A stretch of DNA of 64,000 bases from a bacterium (GCA_025774805.1 JALGZR010000003.1:21563-85562), one strand, 5' to 3'. Counted from the stretch's first letter, positions 1 through 10,165 are shown. The notes: a model not told the origin generated them from the letters alone. Translations and numbers: made by a program.

Positions 1-133
1 GCAGGATCGACACGAGCATCGCGTAGACGATCGCGAAGGCGATCGTCGAGGAGACGGCGAAGATGCCCGCGTACCAAAGGGCGAGTCGCAGTGCGAGCGA
101 CCGCCCGCGTCTAATCGGCTTCCCGGAGGACAT
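1..133 (-). CDS. Sensor histidine kinase, N-terminal fragment (partial, runs off window)
   Basis: Reverse strand ATG at 133 gives MSSGKPIRRGRSLALRLALWYAGIFAVSSTIAFAIVYAMLVSIL, a typical HK N-terminal TM; overlaps the RR stop by ~23 bp. Confidence 0.6.
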   Translation of the reverse strand, partial: MSSGKPIRRGRSLALRLALWYAGIFAVSSTIAFAIVYAMLVSIL

Positions 134-788
134 AGCCCATTCCACGCACGGTATGGATGAGAGGAGAGTCGTGTCCCCGATCGATCTTCTCGCGCAGGCG
201 GCAGATCCGGGACTCCACGACGTTCGTGCGGGGATCGAAGTCGTAGTCCCAGACGTGCTCCATGATCATCGTCCGCGAGACGACCCGCCCGGCGTTGCGC
301 GCGAGGTACTCGAGCAGGGAGAACTCCCGGGGAGGCAGATCGATCCTCCGGTCTCTCCGGGTCACGATCCTCCGCACGACGTCGATCGAAAGATCACCCA
401 CGGTGATGCTCGTGGGCTCGGGTGCGTTGCTGGCGCGCCGGATCAACGCCTGGACCCGGGCCAGCAGCTCGGAGAACGCGAAGGGCTTCGTCAGGTAGTC
501 GTCGCCCCCCGCGTGGAGCCCTTCGATCCGCTCGTCGACCGACCGTTTGGCGCTCAGGATGATGACGGGCAGGCGCACCCGTCGCTCACGCAGACGCTCG
601 ATGATCGTCAGCCCGTCGAGCCCCGGCAACATGATGTCGATCACCGCCGCGTCCCAGGGCTCGCTCAGGGCCATCTGCAGCCCGGTGGGACCGTCGTTCG
701 CATGGGCAACCACGAAGCCGGCCTCTCGCATGCCTTTGATGACGAAGGACGCGATCTTGAGATCGTCCTCGACGAGCAGAAGACGCAC
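111..788 (-). CDS. OmpR/PhoB-family response regulator (REC + winged helix)
   Basis: VRLLLVEDDLKIASFVIKGMREAGF...AVIDIMLPGLDG...LSAKRSVDERIEGLHAGGDDYLTKPF, C-terminal RTMIMEHVWDYDFDPRTNVVESRICRLREKID...VRGMGYVLRE; likely GTG start at 788 rather than the ORF-track start at 869. Confidence 0.93.
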   Translation of the reverse strand: MRLLLVEDDLKIASFVIKGMREAGFVVAHANDGPTGLQMALSEPWDAAVIDIMLPGLDGLTIIERLRERRVRLPVIILSAKRSVDERIEGLHAGGDDYLTKPFAFSELLARVQALIRRASNAPEPTSITVGDLSIDVVRRIVTRRDRRIDLPPREFSLLEYLARNAGRVVSRTMIMEHVWDYDFDPRTNVVESRICRLREKIDRGHDSPLIHTVRGMGYVLREAD

Positions 789-1021
789 TGTCGCGCGAGC
801 TCCTCTTCCGGAAAGGGGATCGTAGTGACGCTGATTCCAATCTAGAGGACGGACCGACGGGCTGTCCACAACCGCACGGTCACGTGCGCGAACATTGCCG
901 AATCGTCATCTCCACGACAGGCGCCGGTCATCCCGCCAGGCTAGCGTAAGGTCGTTCGGTCTCACGGCCGCGATCGGCCGGTGGGGAACCTGGCGAATGG
1001 ATTGCGAATCGGAGGTGAAGC

Positions 1022-1798
1022 ATGACGTGCTCGTGGCTCGCATCGCGGATGGCGGTGCTCCTGATCGGTGGGATCGGACTGGGCTTGACATTGGGTTGTG
1101 GTGACGAGGGGACCGTCATCGAACCGGATCCCATAGAAGAATCGAGCGATCCGTCGAACTCGCCCGAAACCGAGGTACTCGATGACCTGGACCCAGGACG
1201 CGGCGGGATTTCGTTCGCGGACTCGGAGATCTTCCTCGAGTTCAACTCTACGGACAACGATCTCGGCGTTCAGATCTTTCTCGACGGCGAGGACTGGAGA
1301 CGGGTGAAGATCTATTCTCCGTTCGAAGAGCCCATCCTGGACATCCGCGCCAAGAGAGAGCTGAGGGAGCTCGGCATCACCGAGCTGCGTTTCGAGAGCG
1401 CCGAGCCGTCGCCGGGAGAGGTCCTCGGCCTTTTCGCTCCGGGAGAGTACACTTTCGCCGGCAGGACGACCGAAGGTGTCCGAATGACGGGGACGGGGAC
1501 GCTCTCGCACGACCTCCCGGATCCGCCCGATTTCTCGCCGTCGAACGGGGAATCGGTCGATCCCGAGGACGTCGAGATTCGCTGGAAGGCGGTTCCGAGC
1601 GCGGAGAGCTACCAGGTGATCGTCGAGAGCGAGGACACGGGAGCCTCGATGGAGGTCGAGCTCTCCGGGGACGCGAGGAGTCTGCGCGTCCCTTCGACGT
1701 TCCTCGAGCCGGGCGCCCTGTACAAGGCGGAAGTCCTGGCCATCTCGGAGAACGGAAACAAGACGATCACCGAGGGCTTCTTCAACACCCTGCCGTAG
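1022..1798 (+). CDS. Putative lipoprotein with FN3-like C-terminal domain
   Basis: Signal peptide with lipobox-like GLTLGCGDEG; C-terminus PPDFSPSNGESVDPEDVEIRWKAVPSAESYQVIVE resembles fibronectin type III. Confidence 0.6.
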   Translation: MTCSWLASRMAVLLIGGIGLGLTLGCGDEGTVIEPDPIEESSDPSNSPETEVLDDLDPGRGGISFADSEIFLEFNSTDNDLGVQIFLDGEDWRRVKIYSPFEEPILDIRAKRELRELGITELRFESAEPSPGEVLGLFAPGEYTFAGRTTEGVRMTGTGTLSHDLPDPPDFSPSNGESVDPEDVEIRWKAVPSAESYQVIVESEDTGASMEVELSGDARSLRVPSTFLEPGALYKAEVLAISENGNKTITEGFFNTLP

Positions 1799-1930
1799 TC
1801 GTCGTCCCCCGGGGAGCGTATCGTCACCCTCTCGGGGGGCGGTTCCTTCGACTACGAAGGGGGGGCTGACTTCCTGTCGGAGCGTGACCCGACGGCGGGC
1901 GAAGAAGGGCTCTCCTCGGGAGATCCGGAG

Positions 1931-2797
1931 GTGATGGAAATGAAATCGGCAGTGCTCGCGGCTCTCGGAGTCGTGCTCCTGGCGGCCGGCGCTGAGGCAA
2001 GGCAGGTCCGGTCGCACCTCGACACCGAAGACCTGCCGCCCCACCTGCGGGACCGGGGCGAGGGCATCCCGTCCTCGATGTTCGGGACCTATATCCAGCC
2101 GGGCCAGCTCCTCGTCTATGCCTACTTCGAGTACTACCGCGACTCCGATTTCGAGTACTCCCCGGACGAACTCGGATTCGCGGAGGATCGCGATCATCGT
2201 GGAGAATACGACGCGTCCGAGGGGCTCCTCTTCCTGGGATACGGTCTGTCCGACCGATTCGCACTGGAGGTCGAGGCCGCGATCATCACGGCGGAGCTGG
2301 AGACGAGCGGCGAAGATCGATCTGGTCTTCCCGGGGAGATCTCGGAATCCGGATTGGGAGACGTGGAGGGTCAGCTTCGCTGGCGTTGGACCCGGGAGAG
2401 CGACGGGCGGCCGGAGATCTTCAGCTACTTCGAGACCGTCCTGCCGACGCAGGACGAGGGGTCGCTCATCGGGACGACGGACTGGGAGTTCCAGCTCGGA
2501 GTGGGGGCGGTGCGAGGGTACTCCTGGGGCACGCTGTCGGGGCGGGCGGCCGCCGAGTACGATCGCGCCGAGGAGGCGTTCGACGTCGGCGAGGTGGCGG
2601 TGGAGTACCTGAAGCGCCTGTCGTCGAGCTGGCGCGTCTTCGGCAGCGTCGAGGGCACGCAGGACGAGGTCGAACTCATCACCGAGGCGCAGTGGCACTT
2701 CAGCCGGCACGCGCTCCTCAAGCTGAACAGCGCCTTCGGCCTGACGTCGAAGGCGACCGACTGGGCGCCGGAGGTCGGTTTGATGTTCAGCCTGTGA
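1931..2797 (+). CDS. Hypothetical exported outer-membrane protein
   Basis: Signal peptide (SAVLAALGVVLLAAGAEA), beta-strand-rich pattern, C-terminal hydrophobic residue (...VGLMFSL). Confidence 0.55.
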   Translation: MMEMKSAVLAALGVVLLAAGAEARQVRSHLDTEDLPPHLRDRGEGIPSSMFGTYIQPGQLLVYAYFEYYRDSDFEYSPDELGFAEDRDHRGEYDASEGLLFLGYGLSDRFALEVEAAIITAELETSGEDRSGLPGEISESGLGDVEGQLRWRWTRESDGRPEIFSYFETVLPTQDEGSLIGTTDWEFQLGVGAVRGYSWGTLSGRAAAEYDRAEEAFDVGEVAVEYLKRLSSSWRVFGSVEGTQDEVELITEAQWHFSRHALLKLNSAFGLTSKATDWAPEVGLMFSL

Positions 2798-2969
2798 TGA
2801 CTTCTGATCCGATCTCGGGACCGGCCACGGCACTGGCGTCGCCCCGGTCATCCGGCTAGTCTGCTCTTCCCACCGGGCTCATCGCGAGCCACCGCCGTAG
2901 CCAGGGCGGGTGAGATACGCAGACCAGTCTCCCCTCTCCGGGGACGACGACAGAGAGGAGCCGAGCACG

Positions 2970-3371
2970 ATGATCGAGGACGGGCGGAAACGCGTCTCGA
3001 CCGCCTCACCGTTCGAACCGGTGATCGGGATCTCGCGCGCGGTTCAGGCCGGCCGCCTGATCGCGGTCACGGGCACGGCGCCCCTCGGCCCGGACGGCGA
3101 GACCATCGGAGTGGGAGATCCCGCGGCGCAGGCACGGAGATGTCTGGAGATCATCCGCGAGGCGCTCGAGGAACTGGGGGCGGAGCTGCGCCACGTCTAC
3201 CGGACCCGGACCCTGCTCACCCGCATCCAGGACTGGGAGATTGTGGGACGCGTCCACGGCGAGTTCTTCCGTGACATCCGGCCCGCGAACACGGTCATGC
3301 AGGTGACCCGCTTCATCGATCCGGATTGGCTCGTGGAGTTCGAGGCGGACGCGATTCTGGACGATCGCTAG
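2970..3371 (+). CDS. RidA/YjgF-family protein
   Basis: ISRAVQAGRLIAVTGTAPLGPDG...QARRCLEIIREALEELGAELRHVYRTRTLLTRIQDWEIVGRVHGEFF...PANTVMQVTRFIDPDWLVEFEADAI, RidA-type pattern; internal ATG at 2970 preferred. Confidence 0.85.
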   Translation: MIEDGRKRVSTASPFEPVIGISRAVQAGRLIAVTGTAPLGPDGETIGVGDPAAQARRCLEIIREALEELGAELRHVYRTRTLLTRIQDWEIVGRVHGEFFRDIRPANTVMQVTRFIDPDWLVEFEADAILDDR

Positions 3372-3519
3372 CCTGCAGACCCGCCGCCGGGGTCGTGACC
3401 GCGCGAACGCGCGCTCCGGAGAGGGGATCGACCGCTCCACGCGACGGCGGGCGGTCACGGTGGCGGACATCCGCCGCCGCTTCCGCCCGCGTCGGGATTC
3501 GTCGTCGCCGAGGCGGCGG

Positions 3520-4131
3520 TTACCGGTACAGGGCCTTGACGTTCGACCAGCTCCTGTTTTCGGTGGCAACCGGGCTGTTGATCGACAGGGAGCGCGGGAC
3601 GCCGTCGTCCTCGAACACGTAGCCGATGTCCGCGCAGGTGCCCCATCCCGGGCCGAGACCGTCAAAGCTGCCCATGAGGCCCGGTCCCACGCCCACGAAG
3701 AGGTCTTCCGCCTCGACCATCAACACGGCTTCGAACGCGCACACGACGTTCGGGCCATCCTGCAGAGTCACGCAGGGCGCGACCGCCACGGAGAAATCGT
3801 AGGAGCCGCTCGACAGTCCCGCGCCGGCGTTGACCGCGATGTCGCCGATCCAGTCGATCTCGGCGACCCAGATCTCCGTACTGAAGGCGAGACTTCCCTC
3901 GACCACCCGGAACTCGAACGGATCCCCGCCGGCGAGATCCAGGTCAACGATCAGATAGAAGTCGAAGGGAGTCTGAGCGTCGACGTGCCGATCCTGCACC
4001 CGGCCGTCCGGGGAGAAGCTCAGGTAGATCTGTCCCGCCTCCGGGAACGACGCCTGAGCCGCCATCGGGCCGTGAAGAAGCAGAAGACAGGAAACGCACA
4101 GGAGTGACGCCGTAGTCCGCTTCGCCAGCAT
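3520..4131 (-). CDS. Hypothetical secreted protein
   Basis: Signal peptide MLAKRTTASLLCVSCLLLLHGPMAAQA; no family recognised. Confidence 0.55.
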   Translation of the reverse strand: MLAKRTTASLLCVSCLLLLHGPMAAQASFPEAGQIYLSFSPDGRVQDRHVDAQTPFDFYLIVDLDLAGGDPFEFRVVEGSLAFSTEIWVAEIDWIGDIAVNAGAGLSSGSYDFSVAVAPCVTLQDGPNVVCAFEAVLMVEAEDLFVGVGPGLMGSFDGLGPGWGTCADIGYVFEDDGVPRSLSINSPVATENRSWSNVKALYR

Positions 4132-4304
4132 GGTAACCCTCCTTCCGATTGGAACGTGAGAACACCCAGTCCCGAGGTGACCATTGTCAGGAATTCGGCA
4201 ATCGTCAAGACGGCACCCGGTGCGCGGGGAAGCGCTTTCCCGCGCCCCGGGCGGGCGGGGGGGTATCCGCGCACGTTACGCGATCGTATGATTGCGCTCA
4301 GACA

Positions 4305-4343
4305 GGGTAAAAAGACGGAGTAAAAGAACGGGGTAAAAAGAAG
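4305..4343. repeat. 3 x 13-bp A-tract tandem repeat upstream of CDS 4359
   Basis: gggtaaaaagacg / gagtaaaagaacg / gggtaaaaagaag. Confidence 0.75.
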
Positions 4344-4358
4344 GGGTCGAGGGAGCCA

Positions 4359-6032
4359 ATGGAGGGCCGGCGAGCGCTGGGGACGGTTCTGGGCATTCTC
4401 CTCGGGTGCGGTCTCCCCTCGGGCTGCGGGGACGAGAGTCCGACCCAGCCGAGCGACGAGAACGGCCCCGGGGACCCGACGGGAGCCGATACGACGGCGC
4501 CGGCGGCCGTGTCCGACCTCGCGCTGCGGAGAGTGGACCAATGGGCCGCCACGGTGGCGTGGACGGCCCCGGGGGATGACGGGGCGGTGGGTACGGCCAC
4601 GGGATACGATGTCCGGCACTCCCTGGCGGCCATCACGGACGCGAGCTGGGACACCGCGATCCGGGTGAGAGCGGCGCCGAATCCGCAGGCGGCCGGCTCG
4701 ACGGACTCCCTCTCCTTCCAGATCCCCAGCACCGACATCACCTTTTACGTCTCTCTGAAGACCGTCGACGACGCTGGGAACTGGTCGGATCTGTCCAACG
4801 TCCTGGCCGTGACGAGTCCGGACGTGCTGCCCCCGGGGCAGGTCCAGGACCTGGCCGTGGTGTCGAGAACCACCACCTCCGTTTCGCTCACCTGGACGGC
4901 CCCCGGGGACAATCTCGGTGCGGGCCGGGCGAGCGCATACGATCTCCGCTACTCGACGACGGCCCTCTCCGAGACCACATGGGACGACGCGGTGCCGGTG
5001 AGCGGGTTGCCGCTCCCCCGGCCCGCGGGAGCCACGGAGACGTTCGAGGTCACCGGCTTGACGGCGGGCACTTTCTACTACTTCGCCTTGCGGGTCGCGG
5101 ACGAGGTGCCCCGCTGGTCGGGGCTGTCCAACGTGCTCTACACGCCCACCGTTCCGCTTCCCCGTCCACCGGAGACGATCCTCGTTCCGGCAGGGGCTTT
5201 CACGATGGGGGACGGCGTGTCCACCTGCGGAGAAGACCAGCGGTCGGTGACGCTCACCCGGGACGTGGATCTGGGCCGCTACGAGGTGACCAATCAGGAG
5301 TACCTGGAGGCGGTCTGGTGGGCGTACTCGAACGGATACGTGGCGGCCACCGCCACCTCGGTGATCGACAACCTCGACGGGAGCACCGTGGAGATTCTGG
5401 ACCTCGATGATCCCGAAGGACAGAGTGAGATCGCCTTTCACGAGGGGATCTTCTATCTGCGGGACGCGGGCTGGGGGATCAACGGCGACCACCCGGTGAA
5501 GGAGGTGAGCTGGTACGGCGCCGCAGCCTACTGCGATTGGCTCTCGCTGATCGAAGGGCGGCCGCGCGCCTATGATCACTCGACGTGGGTGTGCAACGGA
5601 GGGGATCCCTACGGCGCGGCCGGATACCGCCTGCCCACGGAAGCCGAGTGGGAATACGCGGGGCAGTTCGACGACGAGCGGGCGTTTCCCTGGGGAAACG
5701 AGTCACCCGACGACGAGAGGGCGAACTACCGGCTGGCCGTCGGTTGGACGACGGTCGTCGGGAGCTATCCGGGCGGACCGAGCATCTTGGGTGAGCTTCC
5801 CCACGACTTGGCCGGAAACGTGATGGAGTGGTGCAACGACTGGCAAACGTGCCTGCTGGGGAATTCACCGAAGACCGATCCCCCCGGCCCGGCCGGCGGC
5901 ACGAAGCGCGTGGCCCGCGGGGGCAGCCTGAGTGCCGGCGGGACCTACCTGCGCGTGGCGGACCGAGCCGGCTTCTACGAGCCGGAGAGAACGAGCCACA
6001 CCATCGGTTTCCGGATCGTGCGCACTCGTTGA
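4359..6032 (+). CDS. Lipoprotein with two FN3-like domains and C-terminal SUMF1/formylglycine-generating-enzyme-like domain
   Basis: Lipobox GLPSGCGDES; two copies of VSDLA.../VQDLAVVSRTTTSVSLTWTAPGDN; LVPAGAFTMG...YEVTNQEYLEAV...HPVKEVSWYGAAAYCDWLS...YRLPTEAEWEYA...HDLAGNVMEWCNDW...RVARGGS...GFRIVRTR. Confidence 0.88.
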   Translation: MEGRRALGTVLGILLGCGLPSGCGDESPTQPSDENGPGDPTGADTTAPAAVSDLALRRVDQWAATVAWTAPGDDGAVGTATGYDVRHSLAAITDASWDTAIRVRAAPNPQAAGSTDSLSFQIPSTDITFYVSLKTVDDAGNWSDLSNVLAVTSPDVLPPGQVQDLAVVSRTTTSVSLTWTAPGDNLGAGRASAYDLRYSTTALSETTWDDAVPVSGLPLPRPAGATETFEVTGLTAGTFYYFALRVADEVPRWSGLSNVLYTPTVPLPRPPETILVPAGAFTMGDGVSTCGEDQRSVTLTRDVDLGRYEVTNQEYLEAVWWAYSNGYVAATATSVIDNLDGSTVEILDLDDPEGQSEIAFHEGIFYLRDAGWGINGDHPVKEVSWYGAAAYCDWLSLIEGRPRAYDHSTWVCNGGDPYGAAGYRLPTEAEWEYAGQFDDERAFPWGNESPDDERANYRLAVGWTTVVGSYPGGPSILGELPHDLAGNVMEWCNDWQTCLLGNSPKTDPPGPAGGTKRVARGGSLSAGGTYLRVADRAGFYEPERTSHTIGFRIVRTR

Positions 6033-6266
6033 GCGCCCGGAACCGCCCTCCGGAGGCGTCTCGGGCTCGCGCGTCGCTCGAGTTGAGTCCGGACCGCCGG
6101 AGGAGTAACATATAGTCGCAAGGAGAACATCGGACGGCTGTTCAGACCCCCAGCGGGTGCCACGGGAATTCGGGCTTCCCTTGGCTCGTCATTATTGAAT
6201 CCTGCGCCGATGACCCGGGCCCCTGCGACGCGCTTTCGCCGAGTGCCTTCCGTCGAGGGGGAAGAT

Positions 6267-6863
6267 ATGGATCTCGATCAGGAACAGAGAGTCAGACTCA
6301 AGAGCGGCACCGAAGTCCTCATACGCCACATGGTCCCCGACGATCTCGAGCGCTCCATCACCTTCTTCCACGAGCTGCCCGAGGACGATCGGGCGTTCCT
6401 TCGCGTCGACGTCACCCGACGAGATCACGTCGAGCGGAGGATCCGGGAGGCGGAGACCGGTCGGGTGAGGCGACTGGTCGCGCTCGACGGAGACCGCATC
6501 GTGGCGGACGGCGGGTTGGAGCTCTTCGGCCACGGTTGGAAGGAGCACGCGGCCGAGCTGAGGCTGATCGTGGCGCGCGACTTCCAGCGGCAGGGCCTCG
6601 GAATGTTGATGGCCCGCGAGCTCTTCGGGCTCGCCGCCCACGAAAAGGTCGAGGAGATCGTCGTCAAGATGATGCGCCCTCAGATTGCGGCTCGACGCAT
6701 CTTCCGCAAGCTCGGATTTCGAGAGGAGTTCTCGCTCCCCAGGTGGGTGAAGGACTTGAGAGGGGTGAAGCAAGACCTCATCGTGATGCAGTGCGATCTG
6801 AACGCACTCTGGGAGGAGCTGGAGGAGCACTTCACCGGCCGGGACTGGCAGCGCACGCGCTAG
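6267..6863 (+). CDS. GNAT-family N-acetyltransferase
   Basis: AELRLIVARDFQRQGLGMLMARELFGLAAHEKVEEIVVKMM...AARRIFRKLGFREEF; ATG at 6267 preceded by gaggggga. Confidence 0.85.
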   Translation: MDLDQEQRVRLKSGTEVLIRHMVPDDLERSITFFHELPEDDRAFLRVDVTRRDHVERRIREAETGRVRRLVALDGDRIVADGGLELFGHGWKEHAAELRLIVARDFQRQGLGMLMARELFGLAAHEKVEEIVVKMMRPQIAARRIFRKLGFREEFSLPRWVKDLRGVKQDLIVMQCDLNALWEELEEHFTGRDWQRTR

Positions 6864-6926
6864 TGTCCCGCGGCCGTCGATTCGGGTCGCGGAGCGCAGA
6901 GCGTGCGACGAGTGGTGTGAAGGAGC

Positions 6927-7469
6927 ATGAGGGGGTCAAGAGACGGCATGGCTCGCGGGATCACGCGGTTCGCTCTCCTGGGTGCGGTCGCATTCGCGGC
7001 GGCCTGTGACCCGAATCCCTCCGAGAACCCGGTGGGGAACACTCCGGCGTCGGCATCTCCTCCGGTTCGGATCCACCCCGACGTTGGACCGCACTCCCTC
7101 CTCGACGCGACGACGATCTCGGCGGCCACGATCCAGGCCAACTTCCTCCGTCTCGAGCTCGAGTACTCGGGCGGGTGCCGAGAGCACGACTTCGCGGCCC
7201 TCTCCTCCGGCGCGTTCCTGGAGTCCTGGCCGGTGCAGCTGATCGTCTTCCTCCGTCATGACGCCCACGGCGACCCGTGCGAGGCTCTCGTTGACAACGA
7301 GGCCACGTTCGATCTCACTCCGGTCGCCCGGCTCTATCGATCCGAGTACCCCGGGGCGGAGGAGCCCGTGATCCTCCGGATCGTCGACATTCCGGGGCGA
7401 TATGTCTTGGTTCCTTACCACCCGCCCGAAGCCAAGGTCTTTCCCGGCCGGACGGCAGATTCCCCGTAG
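6927..7469 (+). CDS. Hypothetical lipoprotein
   Basis: Signal peptide with lipobox-like VAFAAACDPNPSENP. Confidence 0.55.
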   Translation: MRGSRDGMARGITRFALLGAVAFAAACDPNPSENPVGNTPASASPPVRIHPDVGPHSLLDATTISAATIQANFLRLELEYSGGCREHDFAALSSGAFLESWPVQLIVFLRHDAHGDPCEALVDNEATFDLTPVARLYRSEYPGAEEPVILRIVDIPGRYVLVPYHPPEAKVFPGRTADSP

Positions 7470-7546
7470 CTGGCCCTCGGAAGACCGCGTATAATGCCCG
7501 TCTCTGGAAACCGATCCACCGTCTGTCTGCCCATCCGGGGGCACGA

Positions 7547-7903
7547 TTGCGAACACCCGCCGAAGGGGGAGGTATCCGTCACTGGCTGAAGCACGCCTTC
7601 GCCGTGGACCCCCCCGGGCCGGCCGAACCGACCGAGGAGCAACGCCGGATCGCCGATCGGCTCTGTCAGTTGATCGTGCGTCGCCGGCTCACGTCTCCGG
7701 CCCTCCTCTATCTGGAGGTCGGGCGTCCCCTGAACTACGTCGGGGCGCAGGTGTTGCACTTCTTCCGGCCGATCCTCACCGCCCTCTTCGACGCTCGAGG
7801 GTGCGAGGAGTTCGCGTCCTTTTTGGAGCGGCGAGGATCGGTGGACTATTTGGTCGCTCGAATCGAATACTTCGAGGATGAGCGCGGGCGACGGGGATCG
7901 TAG
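7547..7903 (+). CDS. Hypothetical protein (~118 aa)
   Basis: ORF with plausible amino-acid composition; no family recognised. Confidence 0.5.
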   Translation: MRTPAEGGGIRHWLKHAFAVDPPGPAEPTEEQRRIADRLCQLIVRRRLTSPALLYLEVGRPLNYVGAQVLHFFRPILTALFDARGCEEFASFLERRGSVDYLVARIEYFEDERGRRGS

Positions 7904-8006
7904 GGCGAACACGCGGCCTGCGGGGCGGATCCACGCCCGCGGGGCGAAGAGGAGTGAGCCGGCGGCAGGTGCCCCGGTGCTTCACGGTAGGCTTCGAGGA
8001 GGTGCC

Positions 8007-9452
8007 ATGCGGCCGTTTCAAGCGCGGATGACTATCCGCCTGCCCTCATCGGCGGGATCTTTGGCCCTCGCGACGGCCGCCCTTCTGCTCGCCACCGGCC
8101 TCTCCTCCGCCCAGATCCCGACGGCTCCGTCCGCCGAAGGCGGTCCGGCGCCTCCCACGAACCTGACCGTCCGGGACCATCCTTTCGACAACGGCCGCGT
8201 GATCGATCTGTCCTGGACGCCGTCGGTGGATGATCCCGGCCCGGTCGTCGAGTATGCGGTCTATCGCTCCCTCACGGAGAGCGAGGCCCGCAACGCGGAC
8301 ACGGAACTTCGGACCAAGGCGATCCGCAGCGCCAAGGAGGAGGCCACCGCGAGAACGAGGGCGAGCGCGGCGGCGGAGGGTCTGAGCTCCCGGGACACGT
8401 CGACTCGTATCCGATCCGCGCGAAGAGACGCGGCCCGGCGTGCCGCCGCGGAAGTGGCGGCTACGGTGGATGTGTTGAACGGCGAGACCCGGTTCAAACT
8501 CATCTCGCGGCTCGCTTCCGGGGAGCGGTCGTTCTCCGTCGGCAACCTGAGTCACGAGGAGGGCTATTTCTTCCGGGTCGAGGCCCTGACCGAAGACGGA
8601 CGGACCTCCGCCCCGCTTCTCAGCTCGCAGCCGTTCATCCCGCGACGCCAGTGGTTCGACGGGGGTCGGTTCTATCTCTTCATCATCACCCTCATCTTCG
8701 GTGGCTCGGTGGTCTACTTCATCGCGAGGGCTTCGAGCGGGCAGACGATGAAGATCCGGAAGATCGCGGCCCTTGAGGCCGTGGACGAGGCCGTGGGGCG
8801 AGCCACGGAGATGGGACGCTCCTGCATCTACGTTCCGGGCATCCAGGACATGAACGACATCCAGACCATCGCCAGCATGACCATTCTCTCACGGGTGTCC
8901 CGGACCGCCGCCGGATACGACGTGAAGGTCCAGGTTCCCACCGCCCGGTCCCTCGTCATGACCACCGCCCGAGAGATCGTGGAGGCGGCGTTCCTGGCGG
9001 CGGGCCGTCCCGACTCCTACAATCGCGATCTGATCTACTACGTGACCGACGAGCAGTTCGGATACGTGGCCTACCTGTCCGGTCTGATGGTGCGCGAAAA
9101 GCCCGCCACTTGTTTCTACATGGGAACCTTCTTCGCGGAATCGCTCATCCTGGCCGAGACCGGAAACTCGATCGGCGCGATCCAGGTGGCCGGAACCGCG
9201 ATGCCGGCCCAGCTGCCGTTCTTTGTCGCGGCCTGTGACTACACGCTGATCGGTGAGGAGTTCTTCGCCGCGTCCGCCTATCTGTCCGGATCCCCCGAAG
9301 AGCTCGGCAGCCTCAAGGGACAAGACGTCGGGAAGGTCATCGTCGGAGTCATACTGCTCACCGGAGTCGCGTTGGCGACTCTGGCCTCGATCACGGGGTC
9401 GGAAGCGCTCGCCGAGGCCGTTCACTACCTCAGGTACACCATCCTGACCTAG
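8007..9452 (+). CDS. FN3-containing membrane protein with DUF6754-type domain
   Basis: Signal peptide; PPTNLTVRDHPFDNGRVIDLSWTPS (FN3-like); TM; RKIAALEAVDEAVGRATEMGRSCIYVPGIQDMNDIQTIASMTILSRVSR...; C-terminal TMs. ATG 8007 preceded by GAGGAGG. Domain name recalled, not searched. Confidence 0.75.
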   Translation: MRPFQARMTIRLPSSAGSLALATAALLLATGLSSAQIPTAPSAEGGPAPPTNLTVRDHPFDNGRVIDLSWTPSVDDPGPVVEYAVYRSLTESEARNADTELRTKAIRSAKEEATARTRASAAAEGLSSRDTSTRIRSARRDAARRAAAEVAATVDVLNGETRFKLISRLASGERSFSVGNLSHEEGYFFRVEALTEDGRTSAPLLSSQPFIPRRQWFDGGRFYLFIITLIFGGSVVYFIARASSGQTMKIRKIAALEAVDEAVGRATEMGRSCIYVPGIQDMNDIQTIASMTILSRVSRTAAGYDVKVQVPTARSLVMTTAREIVEAAFLAAGRPDSYNRDLIYYVTDEQFGYVAYLSGLMVREKPATCFYMGTFFAESLILAETGNSIGAIQVAGTAMPAQLPFFVAACDYTLIGEEFFAASAYLSGSPEELGSLKGQDVGKVIVGVILLTGVALATLASITGSEALAEAVHYLRYTILT

Positions 9453-9463
9453 GAGCCCGACGG

Positions 9464-10162
9464 ATGAGACGCACTATTCCGGGCCTCATTGCCACGATCG
9501 TCGGATTCGTGCTGATCGTCGCCTACTTCATTCCCCAGACACAGCAGTGGGGAGAAGTGACATCCATCTGGTTCGACATTCTGGCGGCAATCGCCTTCGT
9601 GCTCGGGGGCGGCAACCTGTTGAAGGTTCATCTCACCAAAGTATCGAGCCGGGTCAGCGGCTGGGGCTACTCCGTGATCACGGTCCTGGCCTTCGCGGTC
9701 ACGTTGATCGTCGGGCTCTCGAAGTTCGGAATCAACCCGGCCGAGCTCTATCCCGACCGGCCCTGGTCGGGCAGTTACCGGGAGACGGGCAAACCGTTCT
9801 GGTGGCTCTACCAGTACGCCTTCGTGCCGCTCACCGCGACCATGTTCTCGATGCTCGCGTTCTACGTCGCGTCCGCCGCCTTCCGCGCGTTCCGGGCGAG
9901 AAACGTCGAAGCCGTCATGCTTCTCGGAACGGCCTTCATCATTCTCCTGGGCCGCACGTTCGCCGGCGTCTTTCTGACGAACTTCCTTCCCGACTTGCTG
10001 TCCGGACTGCGACTCGAGAACCTGACCGTGGACATAATGCGGGTGTTCAACACGGCGGGTAACCGGGCGATCATGATCGGCATCGCGCTGGGAACGGCGT
10101 CGGTGGCGCTCAAGATCCTCCTGGGAGTCGATCGTTCCTTCCTCGGTTCGGGAAAGGAGTAG
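9464..10162 (+). CDS. Multi-pass membrane protein, DUF6754-cluster subunit
   Basis: Several hydrophobic helices; 12 bp after the previous stop. Confidence 0.7.
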   Translation: MRRTIPGLIATIVGFVLIVAYFIPQTQQWGEVTSIWFDILAAIAFVLGGGNLLKVHLTKVSSRVSGWGYSVITVLAFAVTLIVGLSKFGINPAELYPDRPWSGSYRETGKPFWWLYQYAFVPLTATMFSMLAFYVASAAFRAFRARNVEAVMLLGTAFIILLGRTFAGVFLTNFLPDLLSGLRLENLTVDIMRVFNTAGNRAIMIGIALGTASVALKILLGVDRSFLGSGKE

Positions 10163-10165
10163 ATC

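Noticed and set aside
962-2851. 629-aa minus-strand ORF
   Set aside because: Antisense shadow across two plausible plus-strand exported proteins; no domain signature
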